A DNA stretch of 64,000 bases, taken from NCBI RefSeq assembly GCF_004319545.1, contig NZ_CP036313.1, positions 755,501 through 819,500 of the forward strand, in the 5' to 3' direction. Shown here one piece after another: positions 9,013 to 18,030 of this stretch. The notes under the pieces are model-generated. The model ran no database searches. It was not told the origin of the DNA and saw nothing but the letters and a program-made list of their open reading frames with translations. Origin of the DNA: Desulfobacter hydrogenophilus. GTDB taxonomy: Bacteria > Desulfobacterota > Desulfobacteria > Desulfobacterales > Desulfobacteraceae. How positions within the stretch are numbered: position 1 is the stretch's first letter; each line of letters starts with the position of its first letter. The position numbers and the translations under genes were made by a program.

Positions 9013-9255
9013 TTTCCTTTTAAATAACAGCCATACCCTGAAAGTCAGAAACCCAGAGCACCTGGACATTTACTTCAGCGCTACCCGTAATAACGGTTGA
9101 ACGTTAGACTCAATTCCTGGCCCTTAATCGTTCATAGTGAAAACAGGAATAAACCTTATTTAAGACGGCTTCTTTGCTCTGGCGCAAACAATGGAAAACT
9201 ATTTTTACTAATGATAAAAAATTACAACCAGCCGAACAAACAAAATAACATATTT

Positions 9256-9996
9256 TCATCCGATTTCGGCAAATTTGTTCAGGGAATGGGGATCGGTGAT
9301 GATAATTTGTTCCCGGCCGGATTTTACCCAGCCTCTTTTTTCCCAGGTACTGAGGGTGCGGCTGACGGTGTATAAAGTGGTCCCTGCATAGTCGGCAATA
9401 TTCTGACGGCTTAAGGGAATATCAATCTGAATCCCCGACCGGGTTCTTGTCCCGGCCCGCCTCATGATTCGCAGCAGGGTACGTGCAACCCGCTGATTTA
9501 CATGCTCGGTACACACTTCAAGGTAGCGATTCTGCAAATCATCAATACGTTCCAAAATGGTGTTTAGCAGATTGGCTGTGACAGCAGGATATTTTTGCAT
9601 GTGTTGCAATATTGTCGGTTTGTCCCACAAGGTGACCTCGGTCTTTTCGATTGCCTCAGCAGTGACCGGGTAATCCCAATTTTTAAGGACCGCCACTGCG
9701 GCTGTCAATTCGCCGGTACTGATATAGCGGAAAATGACCTCTTTGCCCTGCTCGTTGAGTTTGGTCAATTTTAACCGGCCCCGGTTCACCAGTACAACAT
9801 TTACAGCCGGATCGCCTTGATGAAACAGAATATTTTTTTGGGGTATGATTACCCTGCATCCGCTTTTTAATACATCTTCATATTCCTGGTCGGCAAGATC
9901 TTTGAAACATTCTGACAGATCAGTTTTAGCAAAAATATTTGGCATTGTATGCATAAGGGGTCCATGTGGATTGAGTCGTTTATTATTAGACTTCAT
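9256..9996 (-). CDS. Crp/Fnr family transcription regulator
   Basis: About 246 residues from ATG 9996 (no strong ribosome site; a start further inside, near MHTMPNIF, is possible). The N-terminal cyclic-nucleotide-binding-like fold includes ILFHQGDPAVNVVLVNRGRL; the C-terminal winged helix contains SRQNIADYAGTTLYTVSRTL. There is no N-terminal cysteine cluster like that of Fnr, and the cAMP pocket residues are not evident, so it is closer to the DNR/HcpR/NtcA-like branches that sense NO or redox state. It faces away from birA and lies upstream of the NO-detoxification genes, which are its likely targets. Confidence 0.85.
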   Translation of the reverse strand: MKSNNKRLNPHGPLMHTMPNIFAKTDLSECFKDLADQEYEDVLKSGCRVIIPQKNILFHQGDPAVNVVLVNRGRLKLTKLNEQGKEVIFRYISTGELTAAVAVLKNWDYPVTAEAIEKTEVTLWDKPTILQHMQKYPAVTANLLNTILERIDDLQNRYLEVCTEHVNQRVARTLLRIMRRAGTRTRSGIQIDIPLSRQNIADYAGTTLYTVSRTLSTWEKRGWVKSGREQIIITDPHSLNKFAEIG

Positions 9997-10042
9997 TTGT
10001 TTTAACAGGAGCAGATGATATGTCAAGAAGAAGCCAGCTGGG

Positions 10043-10074
10043 AATTTGGGTTTTAAGGCCTAAAAACCCAAATT
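10043..10074. repeat. Strong palindrome between the divergent regulator and birA genes
   Basis: AATTTGGGTTTT, a 7-base centre AAGGCCT, then AAAAACCCAAATT form an almost perfect hairpin in the region between the two divergent genes. It could be an operator, a transcription barrier or a small REP-like element. No protein is known to bind it from sequence alone. Confidence 0.6.
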
Positions 10075-10176
10075 GTAAAACAGTAAAGAAATTCTTGCCG
10101 TGTGATATAATAGCCGCGCTTATCAAAAAAATTTTGCTTGACCCAGGCCTGAATTCTCTGTTAACCAACACTCACC

Positions 10177-11130
10177 ATGAAGGTTAACCAAGTATTGCCG
10201 GATAAAAGGCAAATGATTCTTAAGATTTTATACCAGTCGGACGGTGAACCTGTGTCCGGGGTCAAAATCAGTCAAGCGGCCGGAATTTCCCGGGTGGCGG
10301 TCTGGAAACACATTAAAGCGTTAAAACAAGCCGGCGTGAATATTGAGGCCCTGCCAACGGGGTATAAACTTCAGGACGCCGATAACCTGCTGTATCCCTT
10401 TTGTTTCCCAACGCACCTTCGGGACAGAATTTTTCATTTCCCGGAACTTGACTCTACCATGGACCAGGCCCGGAAAATGGCCCGGCAAGGTGTACCGCAT
10501 GTCAGCTGCGTTATTGCCGAAGTCCAGACAGCCTCCAGGGGGCGATTGAACAGGCCGTGGGACTCTGACCGAGGCGGGCTCTGGTTTACCCTGATCCTCA
10601 AGCCTGATTTGCCGCCGCCCCTGGCGTGGACCATGAATTTTGCCGCGTCTGCCTGTATGTCCGAAGTGCTGTCCGACCTATTTGACCTGGATGTCCGCGT
10701 TAAATGGCCCAATGACCTGCTGCTCAAGGGCCGCAAGCTGTCCGGCATGCTGGCGGAAATAGAAACCCGGGCAGATATGGTTAATTTCCTGTTTCTGGGC
10801 ATCGGCCTTAATGTGAACAATGCACCGGAATCAGATCAATACCAGGCCATTTCCCTGAAAACAGCCCTGGGAAGATCTGTTTCCAAAAAACAAATCCTGG
10901 TCCGGTTCCTGGATCTGCTTGAATCCCGGATTACAGCCGTTGATCCGGCCCGGATCATCCGCCGGTGGAAGGATCGGACCGCCACCATCGGCACCCAAGT
11001 CCGGGTCCAGACCCATGACCAGATTTATGAAGGCAAGGCCCTGGATGTGGATGACACCGGAGCCCTCATTGTGAAAGGCCAAGACGGCATCACCCGAAAA
11101 ATTATTTATGGCGATTGTTTTCATGCCTGA
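10177..11130 (+). CDS. birA: Biotin operon repressor / biotin-[acetyl-CoA-carboxylase] ligase BirA
   Basis: A 317-residue bifunctional BirA. An N-terminal helix-turn-helix (VSGVKISQAAGISRVAVWKH, residues 28-47) is followed by the ligase domain with the biotinyl-AMP loop QTASRGRLNRPWDS (the GRGRxGR equivalent), KWPNDLL (active-site lysine) and GIGLNVN, and by a C-terminal SH3-like domain. It attaches biotin to carboxylases and probably represses biotin genes. It is followed by the biotin transporter genes bioY, bioM and bioN on the same strand, a natural regulatory partnership. The ribosome site before the ATG is weak. Confidence 0.92.
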   Translation: MKVNQVLPDKRQMILKILYQSDGEPVSGVKISQAAGISRVAVWKHIKALKQAGVNIEALPTGYKLQDADNLLYPFCFPTHLRDRIFHFPELDSTMDQARKMARQGVPHVSCVIAEVQTASRGRLNRPWDSDRGGLWFTLILKPDLPPPLAWTMNFAASACMSEVLSDLFDLDVRVKWPNDLLLKGRKLSGMLAEIETRADMVNFLFLGIGLNVNNAPESDQYQAISLKTALGRSVSKKQILVRFLDLLESRITAVDPARIIRRWKDRTATIGTQVRVQTHDQIYEGKALDVDDTGALIVKGQDGITRKIIYGDCFHA

Positions 11131-11253
11131 AAAACAGCCATGGGCAAACTTGATCGACCACTCCCCCCAGGCTCAACCCGGAACAAAACGTGCCAAGAAG
11201 TTAACAGCACGTTGAAATGTTTGAATAACCGTATTTAAATAGAAGATAAATCC

Positions 11254-11778
11254 ATGGATGTTTCTGTAAAACCAATTGTATATTCGGCCCTCTTCATCGC
11301 CCTGATCAGTATTGGCGCAATGATTGCCATACCTGTGGGCCCTGTTCCCATTGTACTCCAAAACATGTTTGTGCTTCTGGCGGGTTTGATCCTGCCGCCG
11401 GCCTGGGCTACCGGATGCGTGGCGGTTTATCTGCTCATGGGATTTGTCGGACTGCCGGTATTTGCCGGCGGCACCTCGGGTATTGGAAAAGTGTTCGGCC
11501 CCACTGGCGGATATCTTCTGTCTTATCTGCCTGCCGCATTTCTTACCGCGGTCATATCCGGGCGCGCTGAAAAAAGCCTGGTCCTGGATTGTGTGGCCAT
11601 CATGTTGGGAATGGCGGTGATTTATATGTTCGGGGTACCCTGGTTGAAATGGGTGTTGGCTGTGTCCTGGAGCAAAGCCCTGGCTGTCGGTATGTATCCT
11701 TTCCTTGTCGGGGCCGTACTTAAAATGGTGGCAGCGGTTATCATCGCCCGAAAACTTCGGCCTCTGGTCAAATTTTAA
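11254..11778 (+). CDS. bioY: Biotin ECF transporter substrate-binding subunit BioY
   Basis: A 174-residue integral membrane S-component with six hydrophobic helices. Family marks are ALISIGAMIAIPVGPVPIVL near the N-terminus, the loop FAGGTSGIGKVFGPTGGYLL and MLGMAVIYMFGVPWLKW. It captures biotin in the membrane. It lies 123 bases after birA, and the ATPase gene begins 8 bases downstream. No BirA operator (a TTGTAAAC dyad) was recognised in the gap. Confidence 0.93.
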   Translation: MDVSVKPIVYSALFIALISIGAMIAIPVGPVPIVLQNMFVLLAGLILPPAWATGCVAVYLLMGFVGLPVFAGGTSGIGKVFGPTGGYLLSYLPAAFLTAVISGRAEKSLVLDCVAIMLGMAVIYMFGVPWLKWVLAVSWSKALAVGMYPFLVGAVLKMVAAVIIARKLRPLVKF

Positions 11779-11785
11779 GCGTTTT

Positions 11786-12529
11786 ATGGAAACGGTATTA
11801 CTGAGAACAGACCATCTGACCCATGCCTTTGGTTCGGGGGATACAGGCATATTTGACATTTGTCTGACCGTGGCCCGGGATGATTTTATTGTACTTGCCG
11901 GAAAAAACGGATGCGGAAAAACCACCTTGATCCGCCACTTCAACGGTCTGCTGATGCCGGATAACGGCCGGATTCTGCTCAACGGACAGGACATTCAAAA
12001 AGACCTGACCCTTGCCCGCAAAAAAATCGGCATGGTGTTCCAGGACCCGGATACTCAGATCATCGCAGATTCCGTGTTTGATGAAATTGCCTTTGGCCCT
12101 GAAAATTTAAACATGGACCGGGAAGAAATTAATGACAAGGTGTCTATCGCCCTTAATATGCTCGACTTGAGTCATTTACGAGACAGAAATCCTGCCACCC
12201 TTTCCGGCGGCGAAAAACGGCGTCTGGCCATTGCCGGCATCCTGGTCATGGAACCGGACCTTATTATTTTTGACGAACCCTTTGCCAATCTGGATTATCC
12301 TTCTATTTTATCCCTGGTCAAACTGTGCCAAAAGCTGCACCAATCCGGTCATGCCATAGTTATGACAACTCATGATGTGGCACCGGTGATCACGCTTGCC
12401 ACGAAAATGATGGTCATGGACAAAGGACGAATCAAGGCAGAAGGCGACCCTGTTTCACTTGCCCCCTGCCTTGAATCATATGGCGTAAAAAATCCGTTTA
12501 CCCCCATGGCACAGGCGTGGGCCTTGTGA
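11786..12529 (+). CDS. bioM: Biotin ECF transporter ATPase BioM
   Basis: The ATG at 11786 (MXTVLL-type start, 247 residues) is chosen over longer in-frame starts that would run into bioY. Walker A is AGKNGCGKTTLIRHFNGLL, the Q-loop is MVFQDPDTQIIADSVFDEI, the signature is LSGGEKRRLAIAGIL and Walker B is LIIFDEPFANLD. The KNGCGKTT P-loop and FQDPD(T/D)Q loop are typical of ECF energy-coupling ATPases (CbiO/BioM). It should drive BioY together with the membrane subunit downstream, whose start overlaps its stop. Confidence 0.92.
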   Translation: METVLLRTDHLTHAFGSGDTGIFDICLTVARDDFIVLAGKNGCGKTTLIRHFNGLLMPDNGRILLNGQDIQKDLTLARKKIGMVFQDPDTQIIADSVFDEIAFGPENLNMDREEINDKVSIALNMLDLSHLRDRNPATLSGGEKRRLAIAGILVMEPDLIIFDEPFANLDYPSILSLVKLCQKLHQSGHAIVMTTHDVAPVITLATKMMVMDKGRIKAEGDPVSLAPCLESYGVKNPFTPMAQAWAL

Positions 12530-13275
12530 CACTTTTTTCCTATCATTCCGGTAACACCGTATGGCATACCCTGGATGTCCGGTGCAAATGCCTTTTGGTC
12601 TGTCTGTTAAGCCTGGCTGTATTAAAAACGGGATTGCCGGGAAATATTCTCTGCCTGTGCGTTTTAATGGTTATACTGAAAACGTTGGGGTTGGGCCCGG
12701 CAAGGCTTTTAACGCAGTTGAAAACCTTTCTGTTGTTTTTAATACTGATATTTTTCTGCCGGTGGGCAGGCACGCCCGGCGATTCCATGGTGACCCTGTA
12801 CGGATTCAGTCTGACCCGCCAAGGGTTTACTTCCGGTAGCCTGGTTTCGTTACGATTTCTGGAGGTCATGCTGCTAGGACTTATGTTGACGGCCACCACA
12901 CGGTCCATGGAAATCAAAGCGGCTGTTCAGTGGTTTTTCAAACCCGTTCCTTTTATTCCTGAAAAACGAGTGGCGATTATGGCGGGTCTGGCCCTCAAAT
13001 TCATGCCCTTGATCCTTGATAATGCCAGGGAAGTGACCTATGCCGTCAATGCCCGGTGCGGCAATTTAAGGAAAAATCCTTTGCAACGACTGATTAACCT
13101 GTCCTGGCCCCTGCTGAAAAAAACATTTCAATCCGCAGATGACTTAAGCCTTGCCATGCAGGCCCGGTGTTACAGTGAAAACCGTACAGATCCACAGTTT
13201 TCCCCTAATGGGAAAGAAGGTTGGATCGTGGGACTGACACTTATTTTTTCCGCCGGGATGCTGCTGATCGGCTGA
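12526..13275 (+). CDS. bioN: Biotin ECF transporter membrane coupling subunit BioN
   Basis: About 249 residues. The GTG at 12526 overlaps the bioM stop as GTGA; a GTG three codons upstream is also possible. Several hydrophobic helices are present, with the EcfT signature in the C-terminal half (KFMPLILDNAREVTYAVNAR, and AMQARCY for the second Ala-Arg coupling motif). It couples ATP hydrolysis by BioM to BioY movement. The three genes make a complete BioMNY transporter. Confidence 0.88.
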   Translation: MTLFSYHSGNTVWHTLDVRCKCLLVCLLSLAVLKTGLPGNILCLCVLMVILKTLGLGPARLLTQLKTFLLFLILIFFCRWAGTPGDSMVTLYGFSLTRQGFTSGSLVSLRFLEVMLLGLMLTATTRSMEIKAAVQWFFKPVPFIPEKRVAIMAGLALKFMPLILDNAREVTYAVNARCGNLRKNPLQRLINLSWPLLKKTFQSADDLSLAMQARCYSENRTDPQFSPNGKEGWIVGLTLIFSAGMLLIG

Positions 13276-13292
13276 CCATAGCATATTCAATC

Positions 13293-14171
13293 CTATGTAG
13301 TTTGATCAAGCAAATTCCTTATTTTAATAGCAAAATCACTGGTGAGTATTGGTTTATTTGCATAGTCTTTTATTCCAATAGCTTTTGCTGCTTCCATATC
13401 GACCTGATCACTAAAACCGGTGCATATAATAATGGGAATGTTTGGACGAAGTTCCAATATTTTTTTCGCCAGTTCAGTTCCAACCATATGGGGCATTGCC
13501 ATGTCGGTAATGACAATGTCAAACTTGTTTGGGTTTGATTTAAAAACTTCCAATGCTTCTTTGCTACTTGTGGTGCCTGTAACACTATAACCAATTCTTT
13601 CAAGGACTCGAACTGCAAATTTTACAATTGGTTTTTCATCATCAACAAATAATATTTTTTCATTTCCTACAACTACATTTCCTGACTGTATTTCCTGATC
13701 TGATTTTACTTTACTTTGTATGATGGGGAGAAATATTCTAAATGTAGCACCGTCTCCAACCCGACTTTCAAGTTTTATATCACCATTACAATTATTGACG
13801 ATGCCATATACCGTTGATAAGCCCCACCCCGTTCCGTTACCTTGTTCTTTTGTTGTAAAGTAGGGATCAAATATCTTTTCTTATAATTCATTTGGAATGC
13901 CAACACCCGTATCACTCACAGTAACGCAACAGTATTCACCATCCGGTAAATTTAAATCAGAATCAGGTTCACACTTTTCTAATTTAACGGTCAACATACC
14001 ACCAGTATCCTCCATTGCATGAAAAGCGTTTGTGCAAAGGTTCATAATAATTTCATAAATTTTGGATGGATTTGCCCATATATAATCTTCACCATCATAT
14101 AGATCAATCTTGAATTGAATATTCGTTGGCGTTATTGATCTAAAGAGATTGAGAGCTTCTATAATTAAGGG
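13293..14171 (-). pseudogene. Hybrid sensor kinase pseudogene, C-terminal half
   Basis: The minus strand encodes a histidine-kinase ATPase domain (N box IIMNLCTNAFHAMEDTGG, then TVSDTGVGIPNEL, FDPYFTTKEQGNGTGWGLS) and a receiver domain (ILFVDDE, TDMAMPHMVG, IIICTGF, ANKPI) in one frame. A TAA at 13881-13883 breaks the frame between the N and G boxes. The dimerisation domain and everything upstream are missing because the left end of an insertion sequence lies at 14172. The domain order resembles the intact kinase at 23951-26317. Confidence 0.85.
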
Positions 14172-14236
14172 CTCAACTTTCGGTGCTTAAAAACAGCAGC
14201 GAATGAGACTATAACTAACTGAATTTGCAATATTAA

Positions 14237-14310
14237 TTGACGAATTTCACTTTATATGATATGCTTCGTTTACCACTAAACAAACATTTCAAACAAAGGA
14301 AATTCGTCAA
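14237..14310 (+). repeat. Inverted repeat upstream of the outer transposase start
   Basis: TTGACGAATTTC and GAAATTCGTCAA enclose the leader of the outer transposase and end one base before its ATG at 14312. A hairpin here would hide the ribosome site (AAAGGAA), as seen in insertion sequences that limit transposase synthesis. The role is inferred. Confidence 0.45.
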
Positions 14311-14311
14311 A

Positions 14312-14443
14312 ATGAATACTACCCTTACCGACCTACAAAATCAAATAACAAATTCAGAACAGATTGGCGTACTCAGTGATTTTTTTACAAAATTCAAAAT
14401 TGGTACGTTATTGAATCAATCAGGAATCGTTAAAACTCGATGA
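14312..14443 (+). pseudogene. Outer transposase, N-terminal fragment
   Basis: Encodes 43 residues beginning MNTTLTDLQNQITNSEQIG and ending GIVKTR before TGA. This is the N-terminus of the same transposase whose core is encoded from 16089. In related elements the arginine is followed by a glycine and the frame continues; here a stop and then foreign sequence follow. Confidence 0.65.
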
Positions 14444-14627
14444 TCCAGTTTTTTTGAGGGAAGACCAGGTAATCAGTATTGAAAAATGCAAAGGCTGGTC
14501 AAGTCGATGCTATAATACCAATTTTCCAAACTGATATCTCACTCATCGGTTGGCCAGCCTTCAATGAGCAGAGTAAAATAAATGTTATTTGAATACAATA
14601 GTTCAATTGCAGTATAACACCTCATTT

Positions 14628-16058
14628 ATGAAAATAAGGAATGAGGCGGATGTGTTAATAAATAAGCTGTTGCCGTTTGTTGAAAAGTATACTGATTCAC
14701 TGAATACTGAATTAACACAGTCATCCCCAGGAATGACCTTAAGCAAATCACAAAAATTCTGGCTGGGTTTCTGCATCACTGGAATCATCTTGACCAGCAG
14801 CATCAATTGGGCTGCTTTTTCACGTATCAGTGTGGGATTGTATAAAACTACAGCTCTTTCCTGGATGTTTCGCCATTCTAAAATTGCTTGGGAGCATCTG
14901 TTTCATCTCAGCCTTAAAATTATTTTCAAAGTATATGGCATTACCAAAGGTGTTGTCAGTATTGATGATTCCGATAAAAAGCGTAGTAAATGCACAACAA
15001 AAATTTTTGGAGTCCACAAAATAAAAGACAAATCAACGGGTGGTTTTTGCATGGGGCAAGGCTTAGTATTTTTGGTGTTGATAACACCAAAACTCAGCTT
15101 TCCAATTGGCTACGCCTTTCATATTCCTGATCCAAAAATCAGCGAATGGACCAAGGAGGATAAAAGATTAAAAAAGGCTGGCGTACCAAAATCAGAACGC
15201 CCAAAAAAACCGGTGCGCTCAGAAGAATATCCTACCATTCCAATGATTGCCAAGGCTCTTTTAAAAATATTTGTAGAGAAACACCCGGAAATAAAAATAG
15301 AAGCGATTGTTGCAGATGCCTTATATGGGAATGCTGAGTTCATGGATGAAGCGTCTAAAATTGCAGGAAACGCCCAAGTTATCAGCCAAATAAGGTACAA
15401 TCAAAATATTTTACTCAAGAGCGATAAAAAATCAGTTGAAACATATTTTAAAAATATTCAACCAATTCAAAAGACCATACATGTACGTGGAGGTAAAGAG
15501 GTTGTTGTACTCATTAAAAGTGCCAGAATACATGTGTGTGCTCATAAGAAAAAAAGATTTGTCATTGCAATAAAATACATTGGAGAAAAGGACTATCGGT
15601 ATCTTGCCGCTTCGGATCTGACCTGGCGATATCCTGATATCATAGACGCATTTACACTCAGATGGTTAGTAGAGGTTTTTATTCAAGACCATAAGACGAA
15701 TGAAGGCTGGGGAAATTTGACCAAACAACCTGATGAAGACGGGTCTTACAGAAGTTTGACCCTGAGTCTGTTGGTTGATCATTGTCTCCTGCTTCATCCT
15801 GACCAGGTGGCCTCGATAAATAACAAACTGCACGCAAGAACTGTTGGCAGCCTATGTGACACCGTCAAAGTTGACTGCATCTTATCCTTTGTCGAACAAA
15901 TCATTCATAGTGATGACCCAGAATCCCATTTCAAGCAGATCTCGGTATTTTTAAAAGAGCATTTTGTAAAGGCAAACGATTCTCAAAAGCACATGAATCT
16001 AAATTCTTGGGGGAATTATCAATCCGCCCCATCATTAAAATACAAAGCATTCTGTTAG
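14628..16058 (+). CDS. Transposase of the inner insertion sequence (DDE, IS4-like)
   Basis: About 476 residues from ATG 14628; an in-frame TTG at 14589 is an alternative. Candidate catalytic residues are D in GVVSIDDSDKKRSK, D in IEAIVADALYGNAEF and E in RWLVEVFIQDHKTNEGWG, in the order and spacing of DDE transposases. The gene is uninterrupted and lies wholly inside the older transposase gene, so it is the younger insertion. Its exact ends were not found; an imperfect inverted repeat (GGCTGGTCAAG / TTGGCCAGCC) lies just upstream. Confidence 0.75.
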   Translation: MKIRNEADVLINKLLPFVEKYTDSLNTELTQSSPGMTLSKSQKFWLGFCITGIILTSSINWAAFSRISVGLYKTTALSWMFRHSKIAWEHLFHLSLKIIFKVYGITKGVVSIDDSDKKRSKCTTKIFGVHKIKDKSTGGFCMGQGLVFLVLITPKLSFPIGYAFHIPDPKISEWTKEDKRLKKAGVPKSERPKKPVRSEEYPTIPMIAKALLKIFVEKHPEIKIEAIVADALYGNAEFMDEASKIAGNAQVISQIRYNQNILLKSDKKSVETYFKNIQPIQKTIHVRGGKEVVVLIKSARIHVCAHKKKRFVIAIKYIGEKDYRYLAASDLTWRYPDIIDAFTLRWLVEVFIQDHKTNEGWGNLTKQPDEDGSYRSLTLSLLVDHCLLLHPDQVASINNKLHARTVGSLCDTVKVDCILSFVEQIIHSDDPESHFKQISVFLKEHFVKANDSQKHMNLNSWGNYQSAPSLKYKAFC

Positions 16059-16088
16059 CATGGGGATAATAACTGCCAGCGAGGTCTC

Positions 16089-17302
16089 ATGTCAATTTTT
16101 AAAAACTGGATCATCGAGTACCAGGGCATTGTGAAAAACAAAAAGATTAAAGTCGATAAGGACGCTGTTTACAATTTTCTGAATTCTCCGACATATAACT
16201 GGCGGCGGTTTACCCTTCATCTTTGCCGCCGGATTTATTTTGTCATCAGAAAGCTTCTTGATGATTCTTCCGAAGAAGTTCTTATTTTTGACGATTCTAC
16301 CTATAGCAGAAACCGTTCTAAAAAAGTCGAGCTTTTATCCCGGGTGTTTGATCATACAGATATGAAGTACATCAAAGGATTCCGGATGCTGACTCTTGGC
16401 TGGTCTGACGGTAACAGCTTTCTTGGACTTGATTTTGCCCTTTTATCATCTGCAGACAAAAAGAATCGATACAATGAAATCAATCCTGATATTGATAAAA
16501 GGACCTGCGGATATCATCGTCGCCAGGAAGCGGTTACAAAATCTACGGCCATCTCGTACCGATGGTAAAAAGAGCCCTTGATATGGGTGTCCGGGCTAAG
16601 TATATTTTAATGGACAGTTGGTTTTCGATGCCGTCAGCAATCGCAAATTTGCGGGAATACATACACGTCATATGCATGCTGAAAGATCATCCAAAATGGC
16701 TTTATGAATATCAAGGCAAAAAGCTTAGGCTGTCCGAACTCTATGGAAAATTGAAGAAAAAACGAGGAAGAGCAAAGGTCAAAGCCCAAGCTATTGTTAC
16801 TCTTTCCAACGGCAAGCAGGCAAAAATCATTTTTGTTCCCTGTGATAAAAAACGTGGCTGGCTTGCACTCCTGTCGACAGATCTGGCCCTTCCTAATGAA
16901 GAAATCATTCGTCTGTACGGCAAACGTTGGGATATAGAGGTCTTTTTCAAAATGTGCAAACAGCACTTAAAATTGGTGAAGGAAATACAAGTTCGAAATT
17001 ACGATGGCCTTGTGGGCCATACATCTCTGGTTATTGCCAGGTATAATATTCTCAGCCTTTATCAGCGGCAATGTATGGATCAGAGATCATTCGGGGAGCT
17101 CTTCAGGGCCTGTAACGATGAGATGACCAATTTGTCTTTTATGGTTTCTTTGGAGCGGATCATGCGTTTAGCTTTGATAAATATTCGGCAATTATTTAAT
17201 TTTACCGAGCGTATGGTTCAAGTGATGCTTGATCAGGTAATGGGCCAAGCTCTCAAGTATTTCGGTTTTTCAAGTAGGCCTGAGGAATTATTGGGGGTAT
17301 AA
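16089..17302 (+). pseudogene. Outer transposase, C-terminal part with frameshift
   Basis: Two overlapping frames (16089-16568 and 16562-17302) read as one IS4-type transposase. The first holds VYNFLNSPTYNWRRF and VLIFDDSTYSRNRSKKVELL (first catalytic D) and HTDMKYIKGFRMLTLGWSDG. The second holds AKYILMDSWFSMPSA (second D) and LYGKRWDIEVFFKMCKQHLK (E). A one-base deletion near 16560 separates them. Together with the inner insertion this makes the transposase non-functional unless programmed frameshifting occurs, which would still not restore the N-terminus. Confidence 0.8.
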
Positions 17303-17328
17303 ATTTACTCCTCCGAAAGTTGAGATAA

Positions 17329-17634
17329 TAATATTTAACAACGCCCTGGATAAATGCACAAAACCGGAATACAGTATAAAAAAATTAGAGGGAACGGAAC
17401 ATATTCTGCTCGTTGATGATGAACAAGGTATTCTGGATTCCACCCGGCAAATGCTTTCCAATATGGGATATACCGGTAAGCCTTTGCACGGGATTTCATG
17501 AAACGTTTACTGAAAAGAACGCTGCTAAAATGGGTATTCGCCGACATCTCCACAAACCGGTCCCGATACAAACCTTAACATTGGCCATTCGTGAAGGATT
17601 AGGCCGGCGAGTGAAGGACCATGAAACAAATTAA
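17329..17634 (+). pseudogene. Receiver-domain remnant of a hybrid kinase
   Basis: The plus strand reads GTEHILLVDDEQGILDSTRQ then SNMGYTGKPLHGIS and a stop, i.e. the first half of a receiver domain. A second frame resumes with ETFTEKNAAKMGIRRHLHKP and ends LGRRVKDHETN at 17634, i.e. the last helix and the conserved KP. The phosphoacceptor-aspartate region is deleted. The left side is cut by the insertion sequence. It is probably the 3' end of a hybrid kinase that was co-transcribed with the response regulator that overlaps its stop. Confidence 0.7.
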
Positions 17635-18001
17635 AAAAAGTATATTAATCGTTGATGATGAAATCTATATCCGACAGAGTTTTATTGACTATTTTGAAGA
17701 CCGGGATTGGCTTGTTTTTGACGCGGAAAGTGGTGAAGCCGCGCTTGAACTGCTTAAGACTCAGACCTGTTCCGCTGCCATTGTAGATATTCGTATGACC
17801 GGAATGGACGGGGAGACGTTTATCAGGAACGCATCAAAAAAATATCCTGATATGATTTTTGTCATCTGTACAGGCTCACCTGAATATGAAACATCGGAAG
17901 AAATTCGTTGCCTCCCCAATGCTATAGATCAGGTTTTTAGCAAGCCGGTGACATGCATTGAAAAACTGGAGAATACAATTAAAAAAATGTTAGGACCGTA
18001 A
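17621..18001 (+). CDS. Single-domain response regulator
   Basis: A 126-residue receiver domain only. Acidic pocket DDE (residues 11-13), phosphoacceptor D in AAIVDIRMTGMDGETF, T in VICTGSPEYETS and K in VFSKPVT are all present, so it should be phosphorylatable. Its start overlaps the end of the receiver remnant by 14 bases, which suggests it once formed an operon with a hybrid kinase now destroyed. The partner is unknown; it may be an orphan. Confidence 0.85.
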   Translation: MKQIKKSILIVDDEIYIRQSFIDYFEDRDWLVFDAESGEAALELLKTQTCSAAIVDIRMTGMDGETFIRNASKKYPDMIFVICTGSPEYETSEEIRCLPNAIDQVFSKPVTCIEKLENTIKKMLGP

Positions 18002-18030
18002 ATTTTAGCTGTGAAAAATGTTATCAAGGA

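Larger units (their letters stand above)
14172..17324. mobile_element. IS4-like insertion sequence interrupted by a second insertion sequence
   Basis: The ends carry matching terminal inverted repeats: CTCAACTTTCGG from 14172 and CCGAAAGTTGAG ending at 17324. Inside are the 5' piece (14312-14443) and 3' pieces (16089-17302) of one DDE transposase, separated by another transposase gene (14628-16058). The element has cut the sensor kinase gene on its left and abuts a receiver-domain remnant on its right. A target-site duplication is not obvious, so further rearrangement is likely. Confidence 0.7.

Noticed and set aside
9097..9113. TTGAACGTTAGACTCAA as a Crp/Fnr-type operator before the prismane-associated gene
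   Set aside because: The half-sites TTGA and TCAA are 9 bases apart instead of the usual 6, so the match is not convincing.
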